Assembly: GCA_015179025.1 (NCBI GenBank)
Contig: WHUX01000044.1
Span: 62,001-126,000, forward strand
Source: Terfezia claveryi
Taxonomy: Eukaryota; Ascomycota; Pezizomycetes; Pezizales; Pezizaceae
Direction of reading: 5' to 3'
Length of the DNA: 64,000 nucleotides
Each line of letters opens with the position of its first letter. The first letter of the stretch is position 1. The notes under the pieces are model-generated. The model had not been told where the DNA came from and did not search any database. It saw only the letters and a list, made by a program, of their open reading frames with translations. The position numbers and the translations under genes are program-made. Of the stretch, positions 1 to 10,149 are shown in pieces.

Positions 1-686
1 GCATTAACTATCTTTGGTATCAGAAACAAATTAAAATCAACCCTCTTCGCTGGCCACCGGCATCTATTCTGCGGAGCTTACCACGCCGAGAGCATGCTTG
101 GCACACTTTCCTATCTCTCCTACCACCCCCACTGTTTTACCCACGATCAAGATACACTGCTTATACGACGAACGGAAGAGGAGCTCTTGTTGTTCAAAAA
201 CACATATGGGACAATTGGGGTCTCGAAGAGATGTTGTCCAGTGTGTACAAAGCTGCTTTCTCTTCTGTCTAAGCATAGCCAGAGGCAGATTCAGGCGATG
301 ATGGGTGGATCTGGCAATCAGGGCATTCCAGTTTTACACCAGCCAGAGCTAAAAGGCTTGATTCTCATGGGAATATATACCCCACTGCCCTTCCGCCGTT
401 TTTGCCCAAGGAGGTAGCTGAGGAATTAGTTCGATGGTTGGAAGGCTTGTTGAAGCAAGCAGTGAACAAGGTTGTCAAGAGGGAGAGGAGGGGGAGTAGT
501 GGGAGTGCGGATTCGAAGGGGCAGAGCCCGGAGCCTGAGGAGTCAGAACGTGAGGAGTTGCCAGAGGTAAGAGTTGCGCCGAGGGGTAATACAGCTGCTG
601 GAGGGGGTCCATGGAGGCATTGGACGGCTCAGGAGGTTGTGGAGGCAGAGGCTGCGGAGGAGGCAGAGTGGGTGGTAGAGGAGTAG
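1..686 (+). pseudogene. OTT_1508-like fungal deaminase fragment, frameshifted
   Basis: The reading frame is open from base 1, so the 5' end lies outside the window. The frame starting at base 1 holds a zinc-binding HAE triad (codons at 82-90) and then GVSKRCCPVC near 217-246, which is the H-A-E plus C-x2-C arrangement of zinc-dependent nucleic-acid deaminases as in the fungal OTT_1508-like family. The downstream family-like segment (SHGNIYPTALPPFLPKEVAE, 363-422) continues in the next frame over and runs to a TAG at 684-686. The two frames meet between about 260 and 282, and no usable intron bridges them, so I infer a one-base indel. The tail is Glu/Ser-rich and of low complexity. The substrate is unknown. 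The family call comes from motif memory; the frameshift is seen directly. Confidence 0.6.
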
Positions 687-1521
687 CAAAACCGGTAACG
701 GGATGGATACAGGGGCGGGGTTTTGTTGTGTGCTTGCCCCTTTTTACACTACTTTCTTTTTACCCCTCAGGGGGTAGAGAACTTTGAAGGACCTGATTTT
801 AAATTGCTCTCGGAGCTGGGATGCTTACTAAATTCTAATTGGGACAAGAGAAGGGTCGGTGGAGATGATATGGGTCAGGCCGTTGCTTCTTCCATTGGCT
901 TTAGTTTTTTTTTTTTTTTTATGTGTAGTAACTACACGTATATATCTAGTCTCGGCATAGCGGGGTACACATTTTGTAAGATTTTATGTAGCGAAGGATC
1001 GTGAAGAGAATTGCGTGTGTATATTCAAAGTAGAGAGAGCTATCTAGATATCGCTATAAGGCTTATTGCTTATGATCCTAGTACTCTAAAGAAAAAATCC
1101 CATAATCCAGCGACCGCTCTTTTATTCTTCTGCGATTTCGCCCGTTTTGCCATTTTCGGTCCCCCTGTCTTCAGGTTGTCTTTGCTCAATTTGCCATTCC
1201 CGAACTCATGCATATTCTCGTGATACTTTACCGGGTTTGTCCCACGTGAGAGTATTCTTACACAACAGTGGGCTTAGTGGTGGGTGAGCACTTGGTAGAT
1301 AATAAAAAATTACCTATATATTGCAATATCCACGCTTGCTATTTGCACGGTAGAATGGATTCTCAGCTACCAGTGGGTATAGAGAATTTGAATCTCGGTT
1401 GCATCTTTCTCTATCTTGCCATAGGCTGATGTTAGCGAACCCGCAGATGATCAAGATTTAAGTGATCCTTGAACGCATGCTGTGAATTACCCACGATTCC
1501 ATTTCTGTTATGCTACGCTTA
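687..1521. other. Gene-free stretch upstream of the LINE insertion
   Basis: No convincing gene. There is a poly-T run at about 905-920 and several short open frames without family resemblance. On the minus strand, about 1460-1521 can be read in frame as the last 21 or so codons of the gene split by the LINE, ending in a stop near 1460. Confidence 0.5.
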
Positions 1522-1534
1522 GTAGGAGGTTCCA
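1522..1534. repeat. 5' target-site duplication of the LINE (13 bp)
   Basis: GTAGGAGGTTCCA here is repeated exactly at 8547-8559, directly after the poly-A tail. This fixes the 5' boundary of the LINE at about 1535. Confidence 0.9.
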
Positions 1535-1966
1535 CACAATTCACCGACATCAATTTCGAAAGACTGAACGAAAAGTCGTTCACAACAGCGAAAAGGCTTC
1601 CGATTTCGGCGAAAAGCGCATTCTATTCGGCTCGAGACTCTGAGCTCGAATATTTAATTCTTATAAGTTATCAATACAAACTACGAAATCCCCACGAGGG
1701 TAAAAACTTTGTTTACCTGGGCGATTGATTTCAGCGGATCCCTACGGCGCAACCGTGTCCAGTTTCGATTGGCCGGAAGCGAGGTAGCTTCTTCTAGGTT
1801 TGATTCGTTCGTTAAGGCTAGCGCTTCTGAGGCTCTGCAAGCCTTTTAGGCTTAGTAGAGTTCTGCTTTCCTCGAGATAGGAAGCCAGTTGGTTGCGCGC
1901 TTTCCGTATTAGGGCGTTCTATTTAGTATACCCTCAAAATACCAAAAATACCCCGGGTTTTTATTT
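1535..1966 (+). promoter_or_regulatory. LINE 5' untranslated region
   Basis: This lies between the 5' target duplication and the ORF1 ATG. LINE 5' UTRs of this kind carry an internal promoter; I see no recognisable motif beyond position. Confidence 0.45.
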
Positions 1967-4336
1967 ATGGCTGGAGGAAAGGGAAAAGAGAGTTTACCGG
2001 TATATGGACCAGTAACTGATTGGGGAAGGAAGTCCAAGTTGATTATTGAATCAAAGGAAGACGGAAAGGTAATCAGGAAAAGACAATTCATCTTAGATGA
2101 AGCCAAAGGATGGAAGGCCTCAAAAAAATTCCAGAAGATGAATGGGAAGGAGATTCTTTCAAAAGCTATAGAAAGGACACTACTCAAAGCTAGGGAGGAA
2201 GGGGCGGAAAATGATGAAGGTCTTGCTCTTTGGACCACATTCATTGACCGCGACTCCCAAGGGTTCGAGTTGGATGAGGTAGAGACTATTAAAGTGGATT
2301 CAGAAGAGGCTATGGAGAGAGTCTTGAATATCGCTTCAGGGGCTTATGCGATTCAGGAGGTTTTGGAGAAGGAGGGGGAATTCGAGTTCGAGATTGAGGA
2401 GGTAGAGGTGGAGGACCTAGTCATTGAAAGAGTCACCAGCAAGGTAAAACAGACTGATACGGGAAAAATGGCATTGGGAAGCTGGGTTATGAAGACTCCG
2501 AAGAAGTCAATGGAGGCCAGGAAGGCCAGGGAAAAGCTATGGAAGCTGGAGTTATCCACGATTCCGGACTCCCAAGATGAAGACGAAGTTCTGAGTGATG
2601 CTGAGTCGGTACAAGCAGCAGTCACCCCGACCCCAGTAAAGAAGAAGGCAGATATCGGCAAACTGGAGATCTCTTTCACTCCAGCCCCAGGAAGTCCAGC
2701 TAGAATATTATCAATAAACGGAAATCCGGTAGCCCAGGAAACGCTCAAGAAAATGGAGGATAGCAGGTGGGCTCCCCCACCTGAGCCTAAAGAGAAGACG
2801 GAGAAGTTGGTCAAAGAAGCAATGAAGAGGGCTAAAGAAACATGTGAGGACGAAGATGATTTGGAGTCAGAAAAGGAAGAGGAAGATGAAGATGAAGGAT
2901 CGGAGGATGAGGAGGGGGACACAGGGATGAATGATCTCGGAGTAGGAAGTTTTGCGGAACCATATTCGGGAAGGGACCGAGCAGAGGAACTCCTAGTTAT
3001 TATCAAGAACGAGGAAACCTTGATTGATGCAGGAAAGGTGAAGGGAAAGAAGTCCCCAGATCTATTCAGGGCAGTCAGAGCAGCGGAAGCGAACATAGTT
3101 AGCGCAGGGTATATGATTGCACAAGAGGGGGGACTAGGTAAAGGCTGGGACTTGATTATGGATGAAGTCAAGTTCGGTCTTGAGGATGCTAAAGAGAAGG
3201 ATGCGGTTTACAGAAAAGCTTGGGATGCAAAACAGATCTATGAAAGAGTTTTGCATAATAAGGAAAGGGAAGTTAACCGCAAGTTAACTAGGAAGGTGGA
3301 CGAGATGCAGGAAGGGCTAGCCAAAATCCTTACCCACCTTGGTATCGCGGATTATAAGGTGGAAAAAAGGATGAAGGCTAAGATCGAACAGGATAGAAGG
3401 GATAGTAAGGAGAAAAAGAGAGTAGCAGAGGAGAGAAAGTCGCTAAGGGAAATGATCCAGAAGGAAGAAGAGACGGCAACGGCTAGAAAGAAAGCTCTTC
3501 AGGAGATGAACCTAAAAAAGAAGGCGGCAGATGAAGCAGATCAGTTAGCAAGGAAGATAAAAGAAGAGGCAGAGGCCAGTATCGCGGAGCTAGAATCTGG
3601 CTTAGGAGAAACGACAAGTAAAGAGGTAGAAAAGGCAATTAAGGAACAAATTGCAAAGATCAAAGAGGTGGTAGGAGCCTCCCAGAAGAATGCGAAGGAA
3701 GCAGGAGAAGTGGTAGGACAGGAAGGCTTTTGTCTCAAAGAGGGCAAAACACACCGGAAAATCGAGATCACCATCTGCCATAAAGCCGAGATTACTATGG
3801 CAATGGAGAAGTCTCTCCCGGCGGCAGTTATGAGAGTTACGGCAGCCCTCAATGCGAAACTCAGGACCTTGGGAAGGAAACAATGGGAGGTGGAAGCCAA
3901 AGTGGATCGGTCAGTCTCAGGCAAAGAGACGTTATGGAAACTCGGGAAGGTCCCAAGTGACATCAGGGTTTATGATGCCTTAGAATGGCTCTTAGAACAG
4001 GCAATCCCGGTGATGAAATCAGCAGAAAGAGGTTGGATTTCGAGAGCCTCAACGGTTAGGGTTGTAGCTAGGTTCCTGATCGGAAGTGTCAGTATGTCCA
4101 TGGAAGAAGTTGAGGGAGCCTTGAGGAAAGAAAATTCAAACATTAAGTGGGGGAATAGAGATAATATCCGCTTAGTATACAATGATTGGAAGATTGAGAT
4201 CGGGTCAGCGGCAGAGGCAGATAGATTGGTACGAGACGGACTGAAGTGGAAAGGAAAGAAGATTGCAGTCTTCACAGAGGCAGGGTATAAAAAGGCCGTT
4301 CCTGCAAGTGTCAGCAAATCAGGAGGGGAGGCTTAA
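1967..4336 (+). CDS. LINE ORF1, gag-like protein (truncated)
   Basis: This frame of 789 codons starts with MAGGKGKESLPVYGPVTDWG. It is very rich in Lys and Glu, with a long acidic stretch around residues 300-330 and a predicted coiled coil across about 440-590, as expected for the RNA-binding chaperone protein of Tad-like LINEs. The C-terminal half (about 600-785) resembles the RRM-like gag portion. The frame stops at 4334-4336, before the CCHC zinc knuckle that normally ends the protein. The knuckle is found downstream in another frame, so the natural protein was about 150 residues longer. Confidence 0.75.
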   Translation: MAGGKGKESLPVYGPVTDWGRKSKLIIESKEDGKVIRKRQFILDEAKGWKASKKFQKMNGKEILSKAIERTLLKAREEGAENDEGLALWTTFIDRDSQGFELDEVETIKVDSEEAMERVLNIASGAYAIQEVLEKEGEFEFEIEEVEVEDLVIERVTSKVKQTDTGKMALGSWVMKTPKKSMEARKAREKLWKLELSTIPDSQDEDEVLSDAESVQAAVTPTPVKKKADIGKLEISFTPAPGSPARILSINGNPVAQETLKKMEDSRWAPPPEPKEKTEKLVKEAMKRAKETCEDEDDLESEKEEEDEDEGSEDEEGDTGMNDLGVGSFAEPYSGRDRAEELLVIIKNEETLIDAGKVKGKKSPDLFRAVRAAEANIVSAGYMIAQEGGLGKGWDLIMDEVKFGLEDAKEKDAVYRKAWDAKQIYERVLHNKEREVNRKLTRKVDEMQEGLAKILTHLGIADYKVEKRMKAKIEQDRRDSKEKKRVAEERKSLREMIQKEEETATARKKALQEMNLKKKAADEADQLARKIKEEAEASIAELESGLGETTSKEVEKAIKEQIAKIKEVVGASQKNAKEAGEVVGQEGFCLKEGKTHRKIEITICHKAEITMAMEKSLPAAVMRVTAALNAKLRTLGRKQWEVEAKVDRSVSGKETLWKLGKVPSDIRVYDALEWLLEQAIPVMKSAERGWISRASTVRVVARFLIGSVSMSMEEVEGALRKENSNIKWGNRDNIRLVYNDWKIEIGSAAEADRLVRDGLKWKGKKIAVFTEAGYKKAVPASVSKSGGEA

Positions 4337-4784
4337 GCAATACATCATCTCCACTCCCAACAGGGCCTAAGAAGTGGAGGAAGGAACCCACCAGACAGGA
4401 AGACCGTTACAAGCAAGGAAGGTTGTGGATAAGAACACGGTCTGTTATAATTGTCAAGGCAGAGGCCACATGGCAGCAGTCTGCAAGAATCCTTGGAGGT
4501 CTCGAAACGCACCAGTCCCCTCAACGCACAAGAGGACATATATAGGGTAGCCGGGTCCATCTAATCAGAAGAAACAAAGGGAAGAAAAGGAGAAGAGTAC
4601 CTCAGCGGAGAAGGTAGCCCAAGTTCCTAAGGTTGTAGAACTTGATAATTCGGAAGAGTCTGATGAGGAAGATGAGTCATGGGATGGGACGGTGGAGAGA
4701 GCATATAAGCAAGGAGACAGCGATTGGTTCCCAGATGATGAGAACAAGACTAAAGGAAAGGGGAAGCCGGTTAATGTCTGGTAA
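4337..4784 (+). pseudogene. Detached C-terminal end of LINE ORF1 with CCHC zinc knuckle
   Basis: After the ORF1 stop the reading continues in a second frame (about 4336-4418) and then a third (from about 4419). The third frame encodes CYNCQGRGHMAAVC at 4443-4484, a C-x2-C-x4-H-x4-C knuckle. It runs through an in-frame TAG at 4548-4550 into an acidic Lys/Glu-rich tail and ends with TAA at 4782-4784. This requires two frame changes plus one nonsense change relative to an intact ORF1. The ORF2 start codon lies inside its last codons. Confidence 0.75.
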
Positions 4785-7700
4785 GCTCAGAATAGCGTAC
4801 CAGAACGTGTGTGGGTCCCATCAAAATACACACGTTCTGCTAGAATGGGCTAAGGGAATGAAGGTAGATATCGTTTTTGTTGGGGAAGCTTGGGTTAACC
4901 CAGACGGAAGTGGAACACAAATGCACTCAGCATACAAACTGGGCTCCTCGGTCCGAAAAGGGAAAAGGGTTATGGTTTACTGGAGAAGGGAAGTAGATAT
5001 GGAGATTATCAAAGATGAAGATCAGCTGGTAGTCGTGGAAGTAGGAGGGGGTAGAATAGGGGGAGTATATAGAAAAGGAGGTACAAATAGGGAAAAAACG
5101 GAAAGGTTCTTCAACAGGGCGTTAAGAACAATTGGGTTAGGAAAAGGATGCCTTATTGGGGACTGGAACGCTCACCACGAGACTTGGAGTTTAGGGGGAA
5201 ATAGAGACATGCCAGGGACAGTTCTAGCGGAACTTATGGAGGAGAATGGTTTGGAATTGGCAGGAGGAAACGGGGCAACATGGGAAAGAGTAAGGAATGG
5301 GGACTTAGAACAGAGCAGGATTGACTTAGCTTTCGTCAGGGATTCGGTAATCCCTACAACGAGTCAGGCGAAACTAACGTCAGATCACTGGGTGGTATGG
5401 CAAGACTTTGAGTGGACGGTTAAAACGGAGGAGCAGAGGAGAAAGGCAGTGGACTGGGATAAGCTGGATAGCCTGATACAAATGGTTCTGGATTCCTCTG
5501 AGAGTACGAAGGAGGAGTGGTATGAAGGCTTAAAGGGACAGACGGCTTACAAAAAGCTTTTATCACTCAGAAAATTAGTGGGTAAAGAGCTTAGGATTTC
5601 GGGAAAGAGTAAGCTATGGTGGGATGAAGAACTCTCAATCCAGCTCAAGAGAACCAGAAAGAGTAGGAAAGACAGGGAGGACGGACTATCACAAGAGGTT
5701 AGAGTCAAGAGATGGAAAGCAGAACAGGTCAAGATGAGAAGGATGGTAAAAGAGAAGAAGCAGGCCTGCTGGCAGAAGTTTTGTGAGGAAAATGGGGAGA
5801 AAGATCCTTGGGAAGTGACCAAATGGGCGAAGGATCCATGGAGACTTAAAGGGTTGATGGGCAAGCTTAAAGATAGGGGGGGATTAGAGTTAGACTCGGA
5901 CGAGGATAAGGTCAAGGGACTAGTAAGAGACCATTTCGGATGGGAGGAATCTGGTCGCCAAGTAGGAATAGAAAGGGAAAGGAACGGAGTAGAGTTTGGA
6001 GGTCGACTGGGAAAGGAAGATTCAGATGAGGTCGAAGGGTGGGTCAAAGAAGCTCTCGCCAAAACAAGCAATGCTTCAGCACCGGGTCCAGACGGCATCA
6101 GCTACAGGTTTATTAAGGCAGTCATGAAAACCCCCCTTGGTAAAGCATTAATCAAAGAAGTGGTAGAGAATATCAAGGCAGGGAGAGCCCCGAAGGAATG
6201 GCAGGATAGCAAAGTGGTTTTGATCCCGAAGCCGGGAAAGGATCATAATACAACAAAAGGTTGGAGACCAATCAATTTGATAAATTGCATTGGCAAGCTG
6301 GGAGAGAAGGTCATTGCGGATAGATTACAAGGGGCGGGCTTATTCCATAGACACCAGTTTGGATCAGTCAAGGGAAGAAGCGCAATCGAGGCAGCCCTTC
6401 GAGTCATCACTAGAGCTCAAAGATGCATAGCTAGTAGAGGAGCAGTTGGGTGGGGATTTTGGGACGTGCAAGGAGGCTTTCAGAATGCAAGAGAAGAGGA
6501 CGTAATAAGGCAACTAGGAAAATCGGAGGAAGGCAAAAAGTGGATCCCTTATGTTCGGGAATTTTTTAGGACTAGGGAATTTGAGATTGAATGGGATGGT
6601 AAGGTAAGAGGAATAGGTAGGACCAACTTAGGAGTCCCACAAGGTTCACCACTATCACCAGTAATTTTCCTCATTTGGATGGCACCAATCTTAGAGGAAA
6701 TGGAAAAAGAGATTAGGGAGTTTACAGAAGCGGAGGTGGAGTTACCCTCATATGTGGATGATATTCAGGCAGGACTATGCATCTGGGATGAAGCGAGGGC
6801 AAAAGTTGTTGATATGGATCAGCTCCTCCACTACGTTGACCTCGTTATTAACAGGGTGGCAGCATCACACAATCTCCCCCTTGAACGGTTAAAGCATGAA
6901 GAGCTAGTCTTGAGAAGGAAAAGAAGGAAGAAGAATAAGGACGTGAAGATGGTAAAGTGGCTTGGAATAATCATGGATGAGAGCTTGACCTTCCGGGAAC
7001 ACTGGAAAGCAAGAATTCAGAAGGCTAGGTCAATGCTAGGGAGATGCAATGGGATCGGGAACTCCCAATGGGGAATCAGCTCAATGAGCTGGAGGAACTT
7101 ATATACCGGTATGATAAGAGCAATTGCTCTCTGGGGCTCGGAATTAGGATGGAGAGGTCAGCGAGACTGGGAAAGAGAGTTTGAAAGTCTTCAGTACCAA
7201 GCCCTTAGAAAATGTACAGGAGCTACGAGAGGCTCCGAGAAAAGGTTGGTTAGCCAGATTGCTGGAGTTGAAAGTCCGGATTTGGCTATGAAGGCAGGAC
7301 AGGCCAGGCTGTTAGGGAAGATTCTCAAAGATCCAACAGCGGTGGGAGATTTGATCAAGGATGAAGAGGGAGGAATAACAACAGCTGTCACAACCCTGTT
7401 ACGGAGAGTGGAGGAGGTGGCAGGCAAAAAATTCAGGCTTAGTTTCGGAGGACCTTGTGAGAAGGTGAATATTCCAGAGGTTAACTTCGGACTAGGGGAG
7501 AGAGATGACAAGGGGGTATGGCAAAAGAAGATTTACGAAGCTGGAGTAGACCATTCAACAGTCTTCACGGATGGAAGCATGAATGAGTATGGCAATGTCG
7601 GAGGAGGATGGTGGAACCCGGACTTGGTACAGGGAGGGGATCTAGGGATGGGGAAGACAGCGACAGTATGGGACGGAGAGATTGGAGGCATGATAGGAGC

Positions 7701-8352
7701 CCTTAGGTTTGGACCCAGAGATAAAAAGGTTATTATTCTCTCGGATTCATAGGCAGCGATTGCAGCAGTAAAAGTTGCGGGAAAAAGAGGAAAAGCCAGG
7801 ACGAGACACCTTAGACAGGTGGTGGAAGATATCCACAAGAGACAAGAGATCTTGGGCCCAAATGCTGTAACCCTAGGTTGGGTGAAGGCGCATGTTGGAA
7901 TCCACGGAAATGAGAAAGCAGACAGAATGGCCAAAAGGGGGGCAAATAAGGAGTCACGGGATACCCTGGTCACAGAGGGGGGGCTAAGGCAGGCATGGAC
8001 AAAAAGAAGGAAAGCGGAAAGGGAGGAAAAGGGGGCTGGGTTAGGGAGGACTCTCAAATGGAACAGGAAAGCCCTCCTGAACTACACCCAATGTCGGACA
8101 GGTAAAGGTAGGCTGGGGTGGTGGAGGTACACTTTAGACAACTATGAAGATCCAACTTGTGCACACTGTCTTCAACTCGAAACAGGCTCACATGTCGCTC
8201 TAACATGCTCAGCAGGGGAATGGCTAGGCAGAAGGTGGAGCTCGTGGGAGCAAGCAGATGACAAGGAGGTGTGGCAACGCATAGAGAAGAGGGAGGATGG
8301 AGATTACTTAGTCGACAGGGTGGAGGAATTTTTCACTTTGTTAAATCTCTGA
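4774..8352 (+). pseudogene. LINE ORF2: endonuclease, reverse transcriptase, RNase H, with one nonsense codon
   Basis: I chose the ATG at 4774 because it begins directly before the conserved endonuclease start LRIAYQN; the ATG at 4642 lies within the ORF1 tail. Landmarks in order: APE endonuclease with GDWNAHHETW and SDHWVVW; reverse transcriptase with SAPGPDGISY, the first catalytic Asp in WGFWDVQGGF, GVPQGSPLSP and the YVDD box; RNase H with FTDGS, ILSDS and GWVKAHVGIHGNEKAD; then a C-terminal CAHC...H...C zinc motif. A TAG at 7750-7752 interrupts RNase H between SDS and AAI, where family members carry SDSQAAI, so CAG to TAG is the simplest reading. Otherwise the frame is open for 1192 codons. 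Confidence 0.9.
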
Positions 8353-8546
8353 TTTCTCGGCCTCTAAGGTTAATTGTAGGATTTCGTGCAGATTTGTTAG
8401 GGGAGGGCCGGTGATGGGCGTGGAGGTGGAGGTTTTTCTCTACCCGTTGTTCCGTGGGCTTTCTGAGTCTTTTAAGATGAAGAAACGGGACCGCCGCATG
8501 ACAATTTGTCGAATCGGCGTATAGACTTTAAAAAAAAAAAAAAAAA
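8353..8546 (+). other. LINE 3' UTR and poly-A tail
   Basis: About 175 nt of non-coding sequence follow the ORF2 stop, then 17 A residues (8530-8546) that abut the 3' target duplication. The oligo-A end is the usual product of target-primed reverse transcription. Confidence 0.85.
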
Positions 8547-8559
8547 GTAGGAGGTTCCA
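8547..8559. repeat. 3' target-site duplication of the LINE (13 bp)
   Basis: Exact second copy of 1522-1534, immediately after the poly-A tail. It also codes (minus strand) for part of the interrupted host gene. Confidence 0.9.
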
Positions 8560-9916
8560 GGAATGTCAACGAGAGTGGGAATTTTGGGATTGCCTGGCGA
8601 TTGGTGACAACTTCCATTGCTTGTTTCACCATGCAGCTAGGAGAAGTCGCCTGCTCAATGTTCATCTCTAAATCTATATTGTTCTGGCCACCATCAGAAT
8701 CCTCATTTGGCACTGGCGGGTCACTGACCACTTTTTTCATGGCCATCTTCATTTTCTCTGCAACCAGGGATTCGAGAGCACCGATGTGGGCTTGAAAAAT
8801 AGGTGAGTGGTGAATAAGTTTGTGGAGAGAGATCATCCACTTGCTTGCGATGCTTACCGAGACTTTGGGGATTGAGGCAGGCAATTCCAGTGCGGATATG
8901 AGGGAGCAACATATTTTTTAGCCGAGGTGAGGGTGGGTATACACAAGGAGTTTGCGGAATTCCCAGGCACTTGCACCATCATAGATTGCTTGACTAGCAG
9001 TTTGCCATTGTTGGTAGAGATATGGATATTCAGCCTTAACTGAGTCTACATCAGTAGAGTAGAGAATTTCTGCAATGAGATTTCGTTCGCCCTCACCTCC
9101 TGTGCTGATGGTGAGGTTGTTTTGATAAACACTCCTGAAGACCTCTTCTGGAGTCAAGGACTGGAGTGCCTGGTAGAAGGATGTGAGTGTGGGTGAATTG
9201 AACTGCCGATTCATCTTTGGTGCAGCTCGGAAGGTGATGTAAAGCTTTAATAAGGCAATGCCGGCTATTGGTTTAGCAATGCATTTGTTGAGTAGCGCCT
9301 CAACGCTGAGGACATGTATTGGAAAAGAGACATGTCGGTGACTATTGAGATACTGCAGTAGTGAATCCGAGGTCTTGAGGGTTTCCAGGGTGAGACAGTC
9401 AGCAGTAGGAGTTGGTGAGTCTGGTGAGTCGGAGGTGGGGTTCTGTGTCACTAAGCATTTTGCCAGGGGGGGTGGCTGAGGATCTTTGCTGCGGAGAGAG
9501 TAATCTTCTTCACTGTCCGAGTCCGTAGTGACCATGATATTAACATGAGCCTGTGGGCCAGACTGTTTAGGAAGAACAGCGACAATCTCATGCTCGCGAA
9601 CCAGCAGCAATGCAATCTAGTTGAGTAGCTTTAACCAGCGAGTGTTACTGTCGGTACTGTCGGGATCTGATACGACAGGGTTGGGCTCCAGTGAGGTAAA
9701 CGCCGCAGCACGGAACTTTGAGTTGTTGGTGTTGAGTGCAGATATCATGAATATAAGAGTTCGTGTGCGTAGATCATGAGCAGATGAGGATGCAACAGCA
9801 AGGGGAGTAGTACCACCCCCTTCGAATTGAGCGCTGAAACTTTGATTAGCTCTATACATCAACGTAATAGCATGAATGTATACGTACCTTTGCGGGAGCA
9901 CGGCTGGTGCTGACAT
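8547..9916 (-). pseudogene. Unrecognised host gene, split by the LINE and carrying two in-frame stops
   Basis: One minus-strand frame runs from an ATG at 9914-9916 to the LINE boundary. A probable short intron begins with GTACGT near 9890. The frame is broken only by TAG at 9617-9619 and TAA at 8918-8920. Both stops sit in otherwise continuous, protein-like sequence (for example LLN*IALLLVREHEIVAVLP), so CAG to TAG and CAA to TAA are the likely changes. With the LINE removed, the frame continues across 1521-1460 for about 21 codons to a natural stop. I do not recognise the family: it has a Ser/Asp-rich linker and helical segments but no clear catalytic motif. Expression as a full protein is not possible in this state. 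Confidence 0.6.
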
Positions 9917-10042
9917 GGCTGTGGAGGATAGGCGAGTAGTAGAATAGCTTCAAGATTTGCTCCCGAGAGTGTCGTTAGAGAACAGCTAACTCTTGATCTT
10001 GAGGTAGACTCGCCAGACTGAAAGCGAGAGCTTGGGCAATAG

Positions 10043-10074
10043 GAGGAAATATAGTCTGGTTGGCAGAGGAAATA
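10043..10074 (+). repeat. TAGTCTGG micro-element copy A with 9-bp direct repeats
   Basis: GAGGAAATA (10043-10051), then TAGTCTGGTTGGCA (10052-10065), then GAGGAAATA (10066-10074). The flanking 9-mers are identical. See the family finding. Confidence 0.8.
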
Positions 10075-10149
10075 ATAAAGATAGAGAGACGATTTGAGAT
10101 AGGGTCGACGAAGACCAGAAAGGAGATTAGATAAAGAAAGTATCACCAC

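Larger units (their letters stand above)
1535..8546 (+). mobile_element. Full-length, inactivated Tad-clade LINE retrotransposon (about 7.0 kb)
   Basis: The element has a roughly 430-nt 5' leader, a gag-like ORF1, an ORF2 with apurinic endonuclease, reverse transcriptase and RNase H, a short 3' UTR and a 17-nt poly-A tail (8530-8546). Perfect 13-bp direct repeats (1522-1534 and 8547-8559) bracket it. The presence of RNase H and the CCHC/ORF1 organisation fit the Tad1 group of fungal non-LTR elements. It is not autonomous as it stands: ORF1 loses its zinc-knuckle end through frame changes and a stop, and ORF2 has one internal TAG at 7750-7752. The intact target duplication argues for a fairly recent insertion. 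Confidence 0.9.

Noticed and set aside
241..273. A GT...AG segment that could be an intron joining the two deaminase frames
   Set aside because: It is only 33 nt and would remove part of the conserved zinc region; a single-base indel is simpler.
4642..4773. Upstream in-frame start for LINE ORF2
   Set aside because: This stretch codes the acidic tail of ORF1 in the other frame; the ATG at 4774 directly precedes the conserved endonuclease.
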